Source: Salinadaptatus halalkaliphilus
Lineage (GTDB): Archaea; Halobacteriota; Halobacteria; Halobacteriales; Natrialbaceae
Assembly: GCF_006543045.1 (NCBI RefSeq)
Contig: NZ_RBZW01000018.1
Span: 1-54,653, forward strand
Length of the DNA: 54,653 nucleotides
Direction of reading: 5' to 3'
This document shows, one piece after another, positions 39,052 to 48,329 of this stretch (positions are counted from its first letter, which is position 1; every line of letters starts with the position of its first letter). The notes beneath the pieces were generated by a model that ran no database searches, had not been told where the DNA came from, and worked only from the letters and a program-made list of their open reading frames with translations. Both the position numbers and the translations under genes were made by a program.

Positions 39052-40719
39052 TCAGTACCCGATGGCGACGCCGTCTTTCCGAGGTTCCGTTGCGCCGGAA
39101 AGGGTCTCACCGCGATGCCGAACGACCTGTGCACCGCCGAACGTGACCGGCGGGAGGACCCGAACGTCGTGGCCCCGGCGCGCGAGTTTCGCCGTCGAAG
39201 GGAGTCGTTCTTCGACGCCGAGCGTGCCGTCTTCGCGATATCGCCACCGTGGCGCGTCAAGTGATTCCTGGAGCCCCATCTCGTAGTCGACGATGTTCGA
39301 AAGGACCTGGACGTGTCCCTGGGGTTGCATATACCCACCCATCACGCCGAAGGCGAGCCAATCGTCGGCGTCGAGTTTCGCGATCGCCGGAACGAGCGTG
39401 TGGAACGGTCGCTTTCCACCCTCGAGGCTGTTGGGATGAGCCGGGTCCAGCGAGAACGACGCCCCGCGGTTCTGGAGGGCGATGCCGGTGTCGCCGGCGA
39501 CCAGCCCGCTGCCGAAGCCGGCGAATCGGGAGTTGATGTAGGAGACGAGATTGCCGGCTTCGTCGCCGACGGTCAACAGGACGGTATCGGCATCCTCAGC
39601 GTTGGCGTTCGGAACGCCGACGGCTGGATCGCGTATCGGCTCGTCGCCGATCGCCTGTGCGCGCTCGCGGGCGTAGGACTTCGACGAGAGCGGCGGGATC
39701 GATTCGTACGTCGGGTCCGTAACGTAGCGGTGGCCGTCGACGAACGCGAGTTTCGTCGCCTCGGCGAATGCGTGAATTCGATCCGGAGAATCGTAGGCGT
39801 AGTCGCCGGCACCGATTTCCTCGGCGATGTTCAGCGCCTCGAGGGCGATCAGTCCCTGGTTGTTCGGCGGAAGTTCGTAGACCTCGGCGCCGTTGTACGT
39901 CGTCTGGACGGGATCGACGAATTCGGGCTCGAACGCGGCGAGATCCTCGCGGGTCATGAATCCGCCCGCCGACCGGATCTCCTCGACGATCGTGTCGGCG
40001 ATGTTGCCCTCGTAGACGGCGTCAGCACCCTCCTCGGCGACCGTTCGCAACGACGCACCGAGGCGCGGCAACCGAACCGTCTGTTCCGGCGACGGACTCT
40101 CGCCGTCGACGAGGTACGCCTCGCGTGCGTGCTCGTCCGTGAACAACGCCTCGGCGGCCTGCCAGTGATGGGCGATGACCGGCGAGACGGGATACCCCTC
40201 GGTCGCGTAGGTGATCGCGGGCTCGAGCACGTCGGCGAGCGATTTGCGACCCAGTTTCTGGACCGTTGCCTCCCAGCCTCGAGCTGTCCCGGGAACGGTC
40301 ACCGCGTGTGGGCCGAGAAACGGCATCCCGAGTTCGTCCGCGCTCGCGTCGCTGTCGACGGCGTAGCCACGGGAGTCCGGGTAGTACTGACCCGGATCGT
40401 CCGCTTGCTCGAGGGCGCGGGTAACGGATTCGATGGTCGCTTCCTGCGGGGCGGGACCACACGAGCGCATTGCACCAACGGTCCCGTCGGCGGTGCGATA
40501 GAGTGCGAAGACGTCACCGCCGAGTCCCGTCGATGTCGGTTCAACGACGTTGAGCGCGGCAGCCGTCGCGACGGCCGCGTCGAAGGCGTTGCCGCCGTCC
40601 TGCAGGATCGAAATGCCCGCCTGTGCCGCAAGCGGTTGGCTCGTCGCAACCATCCCGCGGTTGCCGTAGACGGTCGAGCGCCGCGAGTCGAACCGGTCGA
40701 GGTCGACGTGGTCAGTCAT
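39052..40719 (-). CDS. ggt: Gamma-glutamyltransferase family protein
   Basis: An Ntn-hydrolase precursor of 555 residues. It opens with the ATSQPLAAQAGISILQDGGNAFDAAVATAAALNVVEPTSTGLGGD region (about residues 25-70). Glycan-binding and processing segments follow: PPNNQGLIALEALNIAEE, then DADTVLLTVGDEAGNLVSYINS, in which Thr after Asp is the probable nucleophile freed by self-cleavage. GGYMQPQGHVQVLSNIVD ends the small subunit. No signal peptide is visible, so it is probably cytoplasmic; the substrate may be glutathione-like gamma-glutamylcysteine. ATG 40719 starts the conserved part. Confidence 0.9.
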   Translation of the reverse strand: MTDHVDLDRFDSRRSTVYGNRGMVATSQPLAAQAGISILQDGGNAFDAAVATAAALNVVEPTSTGLGGDVFALYRTADGTVGAMRSCGPAPQEATIESVTRALEQADDPGQYYPDSRGYAVDSDASADELGMPFLGPHAVTVPGTARGWEATVQKLGRKSLADVLEPAITYATEGYPVSPVIAHHWQAAEALFTDEHAREAYLVDGESPSPEQTVRLPRLGASLRTVAEEGADAVYEGNIADTIVEEIRSAGGFMTREDLAAFEPEFVDPVQTTYNGAEVYELPPNNQGLIALEALNIAEEIGAGDYAYDSPDRIHAFAEATKLAFVDGHRYVTDPTYESIPPLSSKSYARERAQAIGDEPIRDPAVGVPNANAEDADTVLLTVGDEAGNLVSYINSRFAGFGSGLVAGDTGIALQNRGASFSLDPAHPNSLEGGKRPFHTLVPAIAKLDADDWLAFGVMGGYMQPQGHVQVLSNIVDYEMGLQESLDAPRWRYREDGTLGVEERLPSTAKLARRGHDVRVLPPVTFGGAQVVRHRGETLSGATEPRKDGVAIGY

Positions 40720-40812
40720 ACCGTCCGTACGCACGAGGGTACTGTAAAAGGTTTGTGTAGCGATACCACGTTTCGCGTTGGCCAAACCGACGAGTGTTCG
40801 AGTCGACGGCTA

Positions 40813-41868
40813 CTACTCGCCCGCGAGCGGTTCGTGCTCGAGGCGGTAGCCGTCCGCAGACTCCGTGACGGAACTGACCTCGCGCAGGCGAATCTCCCGT
40901 TCCATCTTCGTCATGACGGGCGTCTCGTAGTGAGTCGCCTCGTATCCGAGTGTCTCGCCGTCCTCGCGGCGTTGGGCGACGAACTCGCGGTGGCGCTCGA
41001 GCCGAGCGTCGCCGATCGATCGCGAGAGCGCCGGGACCGCTGCGACGCGCTCGTCGAACACCTCGAGAAACGCTTCTTCGAGTTCGTAGCCGACGGAGTC
41101 CCGTCCGGCACACATCGCCGCCAGCGACGTTGTTCCCGTCCCCCAGAATGGATCCAGCACCGTATCGCCGTAGACCGAGTACATACAGATGAGCCGGTAG
41201 GGAATCTCGAGCGGGTAGGCAGCCGATCGCTCTCGGAGGTCGTCGGTGTCGTCGTACGCCAGCTCCTGTAGTTCGCCCTTGACATCGGTCCAGACGTCCG
41301 AAAACCAGGTGTTGCGCTCCTCCCAGAAGTACGCCGCCTCGTACCGACGATCCGCGCGCGGTTCGAACGACCGCCGATCCGACCCCTTCCGAAAAACGAG
41401 GATGTACTCGTGCTCGAGCGTGACGTAGGCGTTCGGCGGCAACGTCCCGCTGCCCATGAACTTGGCGGCGCTGTTGGTCGGCTTTCGCCAGAGGACATCC
41501 GGGAGGGGATCGAAGCCCCGGGATTCGAACGATTCCGTCACGCGTGCATGGTTTGGGTACACGCGAAAACTGCCGTCGACCGATCGGGTCGCATCCCCGA
41601 CGTTGAGACAGACGATTCCGCCGTCGACGAGCACGCGCTCGAGTTCGTCCCAGACGCGATCGAGTTGGGCGTGCATCGCTTCGAAGGCGGCCGCACCGTC
41701 ACCCGCCTCGAGTGCGTCGCCGATAGCCGGATCGAGTTCGGTGAAGAGGTCGTCCCACATCTCGATCATCGGATACGGCGGCGACGTAACGACCAAGTCG
41801 ACGGCGTCGTCGTCGATAGCCCCGAGCTCGCGAGCGTCATCGACGACGACGCGGTGGGTCGTCTCCAT
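40813..41868 (-). CDS. zim: Orphan site-specific DNA methyltransferase, Zim-like (CTAG)
   Basis: A beta-class amino-methyltransferase of 351 residues with the order motif IV, then motif I. The catalytic TSPPYPMIEMWDD (about residues 27-39) precedes the AdoMet-binding DPFWGTGTTSLAAM (about 238-251). SPPY is typical of m4C/m6A enzymes. Similar haloarchaeal proteins are known as Zim, an orphan methylase for CTAG. No restriction partner is adjacent. METTH (41868) is taken as start; ATG 41877 is possible. The target site is inferred from family resemblance. Confidence 0.82.
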   Translation of the reverse strand: METTHRVVVDDARELGAIDDDAVDLVVTSPPYPMIEMWDDLFTELDPAIGDALEAGDGAAAFEAMHAQLDRVWDELERVLVDGGIVCLNVGDATRSVDGSFRVYPNHARVTESFESRGFDPLPDVLWRKPTNSAAKFMGSGTLPPNAYVTLEHEYILVFRKGSDRRSFEPRADRRYEAAYFWEERNTWFSDVWTDVKGELQELAYDDTDDLRERSAAYPLEIPYRLICMYSVYGDTVLDPFWGTGTTSLAAMCAGRDSVGYELEEAFLEVFDERVAAVPALSRSIGDARLERHREFVAQRREDGETLGYEATHYETPVMTKMEREIRLREVSSVTESADGYRLEHEPLAGE

Positions 41869-41928
41869 TGCATGCACACTGTCGGCGTTGCCCCCTTAGC
41901 TTCTTCGTCAGCGATGACTACTCGGCAC

Positions 41929-42012
41929 TGATACGGATTGGTGTCGCGTTTTCCCGGTGATCGCTCGAACGGATTCAGTGATCACCGGTAAAGAACGACA
42001 CCAGTCCGTATG
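41929..42012 (+). repeat. Dispersed palindromic element, type B copy (B2)
   Basis: An 84-bp palindrome: ATACGGATTGGTGTCG pairs with CGACACCAGTCCGTAT (15/16), and the inner CCGGTGATC pairs with GATCACCGG. It lies 29 nt downstream of the stop of the 42042-42590 gene and is related by its ends to the copy at 16177-16260. Confidence 0.8.
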
Positions 42013-42041
42013 AATGCCTTCCAAGAAAATGCGACGTGCGA

Positions 42042-42590
42042 TTACTCTTCGGTTTCGTCTTCGTCGGCGGTCTCAACCTCAGCTTCGTCCGGCTCGTCGT
42101 CGGTCGATTCGTCGCCAACGTCGGATTCGGTCGCCGGCTCGAACTCCTCGATCGGCTCCCACTCCTCGTCTTCGCCGCCGAGCAATCGACGACCGACGAG
42201 GGCGGCGCCAGCGATCACCCCGAGCGCGAGCACCAGACGGGGAAGCCGACTCCCCGACTGGTCGTCGTCGGGTTGCTCGTCGATCAGATCCGTCTCCGCC
42301 GCCTGTTCGGTCGCTTTCTCGTTGATGTCCTCGATGATGTCGGGCTCCTCGACGTCCTCGAGCGACGGCGTCTCGGCGTCGCTGGACTGTTGGCCCGCCA
42401 GAAATCCAAGCGCCGCACCGAGTCCAAACACCGCCCCAGCAAGTGGCAGTTGTCGCCGCTTCGACGATCCCTCGGCTTCGTCGACCGCCTCGAGGATCGA
42501 GTCACGCATCGGCGACTCGAGTCCTCTCTCCACCGCTTCCTTGACGACGAGTTCGGACAGCGTCTTGTCCTGTTGGTCCGTTTCGGGCAT
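42042..42590 (-). CDS. Hypothetical membrane-associated protein (182 aa)
   Basis: A 182-residue acidic protein with two glycine/alanine-rich hydrophobic segments (about residues 48-66, LPLAGAVFGLGAALGFLAG, and about 115-136). An acidic linker separates them and a highly acidic tail (DESTDDEPDEAEVETADEDE) ends it. The N-terminus is helical with a possible DNA- or protein-binding repeat. No family recognised. Confidence 0.65.
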   Translation of the reverse strand: MPETDQQDKTLSELVVKEAVERGLESPMRDSILEAVDEAEGSSKRRQLPLAGAVFGLGAALGFLAGQQSSDAETPSLEDVEEPDIIEDINEKATEQAAETDLIDEQPDDDQSGSRLPRLVLALGVIAGAALVGRRLLGGEDEEWEPIEEFEPATESDVGDESTDDEPDEAEVETADEDETEE

Positions 42591-42824
42591 AATCCGCCAC
42601 GATGGCAGCGCCGTATATAGTTCTGTTCACCGTTCCGACTGCCACCAGCTGCTGGGCCCCGAGTAGGCAACACTTTCCGCCGTCGGATCGCCGCACTGGC
42701 CCCCCTCGAGAGCAGTCTGCAACCGGATAAACGTCGTGTTAACGAAGTATAAAGTCAGTATCGGCGTGCATTCACGGTGGAGAAAGGGTTGCATAACGAA
42801 ACCACCTGTCTCCAAAGCCAGGGT

Positions 42825-43478
42825 ATGAGCGTTATTCGCCAGCCCGGCATGTTAGGCCGAACGACGCGGCGTCGCCTCGTGGGCGTGACGGCGGCGTTGA
42901 CGGCCGCAGCGATCGAGACGCTCGCAGTCGGGCTCTGGTTCTGGCTCATGGTCGACGCTCGCACGACGTCGACGGCACTCGTTGGACTCGGCATTCTCTT
43001 CTGTGGAGCAGTCCTTCGAACCGGCGTGTTCGGCGTGACGATCAGCGACGTGAGCGATCTCATCCAGCCACGGCGTCTCGGCGCCGCACTCGCGTTGACG
43101 GGCGGCTGGATCGTCTGGCTCTTTCTCGCCGAGGTGATCGGCGGTATCCGCGGCATCGTGATCGCGACCCTCGTTCTCGTCGGCCTCTTGACCGGTCAAC
43201 TGGCCCTCGAGCGACGTGCATTCCACCTTCGGCCAGGACTGTTCACCGCACATCCGGTGTTATCACTACTGGTACCGGCAGCGCTGCTCGGTCTCGGCGC
43301 ATCGGCCTTGCTCGCCGCGACGTGGCTCGTCGACTGGGCGATCGTTTCCCCACCGCTATCGCTCGAGATCACCACGGTCGTCATCCGAATCGAGGCCATC
43401 CAGATCGGCCTGCTGCTGTTTGGCTGCTGTGCGTTTTTGGCCCATCAACGGCGACTCCAGCGGTTTCTCGATCGGTGA
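42825..43478 (+). CDS. Polytopic membrane protein (217 aa)
   Basis: Six hydrophobic segments are evident (about residues 18-40, 44-66, 77-95, 97-115, 133-155, 178-200), joined by short charged loops, with a basic C-terminus (HQRRLQRFLDR). There are no conserved acidic or histidine motifs inside the membrane to name a function. GCATAACG (42791-42798) lies at leaderless distance from ATG 42825. Confidence 0.7.
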   Translation: MSVIRQPGMLGRTTRRRLVGVTAALTAAAIETLAVGLWFWLMVDARTTSTALVGLGILFCGAVLRTGVFGVTISDVSDLIQPRRLGAALALTGGWIVWLFLAEVIGGIRGIVIATLVLVGLLTGQLALERRAFHLRPGLFTAHPVLSLLVPAALLGLGASALLAATWLVDWAIVSPPLSLEITTVVIRIEAIQIGLLLFGCCAFLAHQRRLQRFLDR

Positions 43479-43481
43479 TCG

Positions 43482-44069
43482 CTACTTGCCTTCGGCGCCG
43501 ACGTTCTGATCGCTCTCGAAGGAATCCGGATCTGGCTCGATCGTCGCGTACTGGACGGCTCGACGGCCGAGTGTTACGGCTCGCTTCTCGAGATCCGGGT
43601 CGGCCAGTGTCCCGTCCTCGACGGCCGAGTGAGCGTTCGGAATCGCGACCTGGTGAGGAATCACCCACGCGTTCAACGCCCGACACACCGATCGCATGTG
43701 CTCGAGTGCCGGCACCGGGAACGAGCCACCCGAGACGGCGAGCAGTCCGACGGTCGTCTCCTCGAATTCGTCGAACCCGCAGTAATCGAGGGCGGTCTTC
43801 AACGGCGAGGAGTACGAGCCGTGATACATCGGCGATCCGAGCACGACCGTATCGGCCTCGCGCATCCGTGCGGCCAGTTCCTCGGCGTCGCCGGCCGCCG
43901 ACCGATCCCGGTCCGCGTCGAACATCGGCAACTCGTATGCCCGGAGATCGACCAGTTCCGTACTAGCGCCGACCGTTTCTGCGGCCGCGAGGACACGTTC
44001 GAGCGCGACTCGCGTCGTACTGCTATCCCGAAGACTCCCACAAAGCGCAACGACGTGAACGTCAGCCAT
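43482..44069 (-). CDS. NAD(P)H-dependent FMN reductase family flavoprotein
   Basis: A flavodoxin-fold reductase of 195 residues. LCGSLRDSSTTRVALERVL (about residues 9-27) is the FMN phosphate loop, TVVLGSPMYHGSYSSPLKTALDYC (about 73-96) is the second FMN loop and LLAVSGGSFPVPALEHMR is the third. It would pass electrons from NAD(P)H via FMN to quinones, metals or other acceptors. It is convergent with the membrane protein gene, with only 3 nt between stops. Confidence 0.9.
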   Translation of the reverse strand: MADVHVVALCGSLRDSSTTRVALERVLAAAETVGASTELVDLRAYELPMFDADRDRSAAGDAEELAARMREADTVVLGSPMYHGSYSSPLKTALDYCGFDEFEETTVGLLAVSGGSFPVPALEHMRSVCRALNAWVIPHQVAIPNAHSAVEDGTLADPDLEKRAVTLGRRAVQYATIEPDPDSFESDQNVGAEGK

Positions 44070-44139
44070 AGCGATAGTAAGCGGTCGACCGTCAAATACC
44101 CTGGCAGAAGGCGACGCCGTCCGAGTGAGAGACGGCGCC

Positions 44140-45063
44140 TTAGCGGTGCAAGCGTGCGACCGTCTCGTTCGCTCGCCGTTCGACCTCGACGAGTTCGTCG
44201 TCTTCGAGGTCGGCGAGTAACCCCTCGAGCCACTCGCGACCGGTCTCGCCGTCCGGGGCGTAATCGACCCGAATGCGGTGACCGAGCGTATCGATCTCGA
44301 GTTCGTCGTACGCCTGCAAGGTGGCGATCACACGGCCCCGGAACTGTCGGCGGCTCCCCTCGAAGCTCGGCTGGGTTGGCACGTCAGGGGCGGTAAAGTC
44401 GCCGCTCTGGTAGGCGCTACACCACTCGCGCCAGGGACAGCCGGCCGCCTCGCAGTTTGGCGTTTGCTCACAGGCGACACCACCCAGTTCCATGATCGCG
44501 TTGTTCCAGACGCGGGAACGTCCCGCGGGCATGAGTTCGTTTGCCGCCGCCTCGAACGTCGAATCGTCGTCCGGAACGTCGAACGCGCGATAGCAGACCC
44601 GTTTGACGTTCGTGTCGACGACCGCGTTGCCCTCGTTGAACGCGAAGCTCGCGACCGCGTTCGCGGTGTAGGGACCAACCCCCATCAGCGCCTCGAGTTC
44701 GTCGGGCGTCTCGGGAAACTCGCCGTCGTACTCGTCTTCGACCTGCCGGGCGGCCTCGTGGAGGTACTTCGCCCGGTTGTTGTACCCCAGACTGTGGTCG
44801 GTCCAAAAGCCCACGACGTCCGCGCGGTCGGCCGCGGCGAGGGCTCCGGTCGTCGGCCACCGATCGAGAAAGTCCTGCCAGGCCTCCACGACGCGATCGA
44901 GTTGGGTCTGCTGGCTCATCACTTCGCTGACGAGGATCTCGTAAGGATCCTCGGTTCGTCGCCAGGGGTAGTCGCGATGGTCGGCCTCGTACCACTCGAT
45001 CAACGCCTCGCGAACGCCCTCGAGATCGTCGGGGCGCGTCCAGTCCCCATCCTCGACACTCAT
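44140..45063 (-). CDS. mutY: A/G-specific adenine DNA glycosylase
   Basis: Removes adenine mispaired with 8-oxoguanine. The 307-residue protein starts DYPWRRTEDPYEILVSEVMSQQTQLDRV, with the catalytic Glu in SEVMSQQT. The helix-hairpin-helix GVGPYTANAVASFAFNEG, with VVDTNVKRV, carries the catalytic Asp. The iron-sulfur cysteines lie in ACEQTPNC, GCPW and EWC; their spacing (5, 4, 5) differs from the usual 6, 2, 5 pattern. The C-terminal domain for 8-oxoguanine recognition is present in short form. Confidence 0.92.
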   Translation of the reverse strand: MSVEDGDWTRPDDLEGVREALIEWYEADHRDYPWRRTEDPYEILVSEVMSQQTQLDRVVEAWQDFLDRWPTTGALAAADRADVVGFWTDHSLGYNNRAKYLHEAARQVEDEYDGEFPETPDELEALMGVGPYTANAVASFAFNEGNAVVDTNVKRVCYRAFDVPDDDSTFEAAANELMPAGRSRVWNNAIMELGGVACEQTPNCEAAGCPWREWCSAYQSGDFTAPDVPTQPSFEGSRRQFRGRVIATLQAYDELEIDTLGHRIRVDYAPDGETGREWLEGLLADLEDDELVEVERRANETVARLHR

Positions 45064-45239
45064 CGGCGGGGGTTAGGAGAGCGAACGGTTAGGCGTGATG
45101 GTCCAGCTTCGAAGACGGCCCCGGTGTGCAAACGGTCGGTTCGACCAAGTTACCACTCGATCGAACCCCCGTATTGCGATCGAGCGAATAGTGGCTCGGA
45201 ACCGACCGTATCAAGCCGCAGGCGCTCGACTGTTCACGT

Positions 45240-46091
45240 ATGTACACGCCAGCCCAGAACGCCCGCCTGGCACTGCTGCTCGAGGTCGCGGGCACGCCCA
45301 AACCGGGCAACGTCGACCGAACGCGGGATCTGCCAGACCTGCACTTCGAGCACTTCCTCGCGGGTGCCGTCGGCGCACAGTCCGGTCTCGAGATGGCCGC
45401 AGACGGCGCCGCGGTCGGTTCGGCGTTCGAGCGAGCGATCGACGGGATGGCGACCCAACGCGGCGACAACACGCAGTTCGGCGCGCTGCTCTTGCTCGTT
45501 CCACTCGTCCGCGCTTCTCGGTCGGAGCTCTCGCCAGCCGTCGCCGAGTCCGTCGTCGAAGAGACGACCGTCGCCGACGCGGCCGGGTTCTATCGCGCGT
45601 TCGATCACGTCGACGTCTTCGTCGACGATCCGCCGGCATCGATGGACGACCTCGACGTTCGCCGCGGCAGCGACGCCGTCCCCGCGCTCTTCGAACGCGG
45701 GTTGACCCTCTACGACGTGATGGACCACAGCGTTCCCGGCGACGACGTCGCCCGCGAGTGGGTCACCGGCTTCGACCGCTCGTTTCTGGCAGCCCACCGC
45801 CTCGCGAACGCGGACGGTCCCGCTACCGATCGCGCCGCGTCGGTCTTTCTCTCCGTGCTCGCCGAGCGTCCCGACACCCTCGTCGCGAACCGCCACGGCG
45901 AGACCGTCGCTCGCGAGGTCACCGACCGCGCCGCCGAACTGCACGACAGTAACGCTCTCGGGACCGATCCCGACGCCGTCGAACGCTTCGCCGACGAGCT
46001 CGTCGAGCGCGGCGTCAACCCGGGAACGACGGCAGATATCGTCGCCGCCGGACTCTTCATCGCCCTCGAGCACGAGACACTCGAGCTATGA
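45240..46091 (+). CDS. Triphosphoribosyl-dephospho-CoA synthase family protein (CitG/MdcB-like)
   Basis: A 283-residue helical protein with the family signatures LLLEVAGTPKPGNVDRTRD (about residues 11-29), FLAGAVGAQSGLEMA and QRGDNTQFGALLLLVPLVRA. CitG proper attaches a triphosphoribosyl group to dephospho-CoA for citrate lyase, but no citrate or malonate decarboxylase genes are here. Archaeal members usually stand beside DUF447 genes as this one does (4-nt overlap) and may work in pterin-cofactor metabolism. That link is family knowledge, not shown by this sequence. Confidence 0.82.
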   Translation: MYTPAQNARLALLLEVAGTPKPGNVDRTRDLPDLHFEHFLAGAVGAQSGLEMAADGAAVGSAFERAIDGMATQRGDNTQFGALLLLVPLVRASRSELSPAVAESVVEETTVADAAGFYRAFDHVDVFVDDPPASMDDLDVRRGSDAVPALFERGLTLYDVMDHSVPGDDVAREWVTGFDRSFLAAHRLANADGPATDRAASVFLSVLAERPDTLVANRHGETVAREVTDRAAELHDSNALGTDPDAVERFADELVERGVNPGTTADIVAAGLFIALEHETLEL

Positions 46092-46693
46092 GCGACGACG
46101 CCGCGCCGACGGGCGACCGAGAAGCCGATGACGACGAGTGGCCCGTCTCGTTGTCGGGTGTGACCGAAACCGTCGTCACGACCCGCGGTCCGAACGACCG
46201 CTGGAACGTCGCCGTCCTCGGCCTGTTCGCCGACGAGCCGGTGACGGCGACGACGTGGGGGGCCACTCGAACCAAACGTAACTTCCACCGACAGGGTGGC
46301 GGCTACGTCCAGTTCGTCGACGATCCAGTCGTCTTCGCCGACGCCGCCCTCTCGATCGTCGAACGCGACGACCCCGTCCTCGAGGCGGCAGCCGCCTGGG
46401 CACGCGTTGTCGTCGAACCCATAGACAGCGGCACCGACGACGGCACCGAGTGGGAACAGTGGACGCTCGAGCCCGTCGAGGCCGCCGTCGAACGAACGAC
46501 GGTCCCGACGATCGATCGCGGCTTCGGGGCCGTCATCGAAGCGACCGTCGCAGCCTCGCGCCTCGGGGTCGGTGGCTACGACGACTCCAAGCTTCGAGCG
46601 CGCCTCGAGTGGTGTGCATCGATCGTCGATCGTGCCGGTAGCTCGCGTGAACGGGAGGCCTTAGAGCGCGTTCGGACCCACGCTTCGTGGTAA
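46088..46693 (+). CDS. DUF447-family flavin-binding-like protein
   Basis: A 201-residue protein overlapping the CitG-like gene by ATGA. ETVVTTRGPNDRWNVAVLGLFA (about residues 24-45) and YVQFVDDPVVFADAALSIVERDDPVL (about 72-97) fit the split-barrel fold of DUF447 proteins, which can bind FMN. The N-terminal 18 residues are an acidic extension. It probably acts with the CitG-like protein; the pathway is uncertain. Confidence 0.75.
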   Translation: MSDDAAPTGDREADDDEWPVSLSGVTETVVTTRGPNDRWNVAVLGLFADEPVTATTWGATRTKRNFHRQGGGYVQFVDDPVVFADAALSIVERDDPVLEAAAAWARVVVEPIDSGTDDGTEWEQWTLEPVEAAVERTTVPTIDRGFGAVIEATVAASRLGVGGYDDSKLRARLEWCASIVDRAGSSREREALERVRTHASW

Positions 46694-46789
46694 TTGCGGA
46701 GTTCGATTCGATCGATACCGGCTGCGTAGACGGACGCCTGTGGACCAGTGGCGGTGGAACCCCAACCGTCGGTAGCCTCGCCGCCACAG

Positions 46790-46809
46790 AGCGACACCAG
46801 TCCGCATCA
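46790..46809 (-). repeat. Terminal fragment of the palindromic repeat family at a stop codon
   Basis: Read leftward, TGATGCGGACTGGTGTCG is the type B end signature; the first TGA is the stop codon of the gene at 46807-47826. No full partner arm is seen. Confidence 0.5.
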
Positions 46810-47826
46810 GTCGTCGGCCGGATCGCTGCCGGGATCGGTCGGCGTGTCGGGGGTCTCGGGTTCGGACGGTTCGTCGACGAGCGATTCGTCGGCGTCGGCC
46901 TTCTCGAGGACCTCACCGAACCGATCGGACCGGTCCGCGATCCACTCCATCGTCTCGCTATCGGGTTCCTCGTCGCGCTGTTCGATCAGGAACGTCGTGA
47001 CGACGACCGTCTTGACCCAGGGTTTGACGACGCCGGTGTGGACGATAGCGACCATCCCGCCCACGAGTAGCCACGAGACGAGCTCGAGCGACGTCGGGAG
47101 GAAATCGAGCGCGACGGCAAGCGGCGCCAGCAGCGCCAAGAGGACGAACGACAGGACGTACATCCCGATGACGATGAGCAGCGTCGAGCCAAGCACCGTC
47201 TTCCAGGTCTTGCCGTACAGAACCAGTCCGTCCCGGGCGGATCGCCAGCGGTTGTCGTTGCGATCGACGAACATGTAGGCGATGATCGCGTTGTCGAGAT
47301 ACCGAACCGCGAGCCCGATCGACTTCTGGGCGACCGCGATTAGCGTCTGTAGTTGGGGTGGGATCGGCAACGGAATCATGTCCTGAATTCGGGCGACAGC
47401 CCGATTGAACTGTTTGAGAACGGCATCGACGACCATACTGACCGTCCACAGCGCAGTCGCCTCGACGAAGTACTCCTTGACCTGTCTCATCCCGTAGCTG
47501 ATCTGATTGTCCGGCACCTCACCCTCCTCGACGATATGTGCGATAACGGCGACGTGGCCGGTTTTGATCATATACAGGAAGTGCTTTTGGATCAGTCGCC
47601 AGACGAGCGCAAACGAGACGAGCCCGACCAGCATGACACCGCCGACGATGAGGAGGCTCCACCCGCCCCCACCGACGAAGAACCGATACCCGAGCCAGCC
47701 GACGAGACTCAGGTAAATCACGCCGAGTATGCCAAACACCACCCCGATCGCGAGCTGTAAGAGGACGTACGGCAACGTCTGTCTGTAGACACTCGTCGCC
47801 TCTCTGAAATGTAGCACCATGCGCAT
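46807..47826 (-). CDS. Multi-pass membrane protein (339 aa), haloarchaeal
   Basis: About six hydrophobic segments (around residues 20-45, 55-80, 130-150, 205-228 and 232-262) and an acidic Pro/Glu/Asp-rich C-terminal tail (last 45 residues). A conserved-looking loop FVDRNDNRWRSARDGLVLYGKTWKT follows the third segment. No transporter signature is seen. The start may be ATG 47826 or ATG 47820. The 198-bp gap upstream is AT-rich near the start (AATACTTAAAATATTAG, about 47841-47857), suitable for a promoter. Confidence 0.7.
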   Translation of the reverse strand: MRMVLHFREATSVYRQTLPYVLLQLAIGVVFGILGVIYLSLVGWLGYRFFVGGGGWSLLIVGGVMLVGLVSFALVWRLIQKHFLYMIKTGHVAVIAHIVEEGEVPDNQISYGMRQVKEYFVEATALWTVSMVVDAVLKQFNRAVARIQDMIPLPIPPQLQTLIAVAQKSIGLAVRYLDNAIIAYMFVDRNDNRWRSARDGLVLYGKTWKTVLGSTLLIVIGMYVLSFVLLALLAPLAVALDFLPTSLELVSWLLVGGMVAIVHTGVVKPWVKTVVVTTFLIEQRDEEPDSETMEWIADRSDRFGEVLEKADADESLVDEPSEPETPDTPTDPGSDPADD

Positions 47827-48024
47827 ATATGCTCTGTTTCTAATACTTAAAATATTAGTTTGTCTGTCGAATTATACTCTCCGGGCTGATCAAAGGCACT
47901 CGCGACACGCTATCGAGAACGCACACCCAGGCCCGAGACGATCGCTCGAGCGCTCGAGATAGAGACGCATCACGAACAGCGCCAACAAGAAAGGGATTAA
48001 GAGCCTCTAGACGAACGTTCCGGT

Positions 48025-48216
48025 ATGGCAATCAAACCGGCCTACGTCAAAAAGACCGGGAACCTCCTCCTGGAACGGTACCCGGAGGCATTCACGACCG
48101 ACTTCGAACAGAACAAAGAAAGCGTCACGAAGCTCACGAACGTCGAATCGAAAGGCGTTCGCAACCGAATCGCTGGCTACGTGACCCGGAAGAAAGGCGC
48201 CGAAGTTCCTGCGTAA
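48025..48216 (+). CDS. rps17e: 30S ribosomal protein S17e
   Basis: A small-subunit ribosomal protein found only in archaea and eukaryotes. The 63-residue sequence MAIKPAYVKKTGNLLLERYP with FTTDFEQNKESVTKLTNVESKGVRNRIAGYVTRK (positions 23-56) is a full family match in length and content. It is transcribed alone, as in other haloarchaea. Confidence 0.97.
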   Translation: MAIKPAYVKKTGNLLLERYPEAFTTDFEQNKESVTKLTNVESKGVRNRIAGYVTRKKGAEVPA

Positions 48217-48329
48217 TCGTTCGTCGCGTTCTCGAGAACCGCACACTGCGTACGTCTCCGTACCGGAGTTGATCGTCACTCGTGAGTCGATCGTCCATAC
48301 AGCGTCGCCAGTGGGCCGAACCGATTGGC

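Noticed and set aside
39313-41271. 652-aa rightward open frame
   Set aside because: Antisense shadow of the gamma-glutamyltransferase and methylase genes, both of which carry clear catalytic motifs on the other strand.
40813-41868. Restriction-modification system around the DNA methylase
   Set aside because: Neighbours are gamma-glutamyltransferase and a small membrane protein; no endonuclease gene is adjacent, so it is treated as an orphan methylase.
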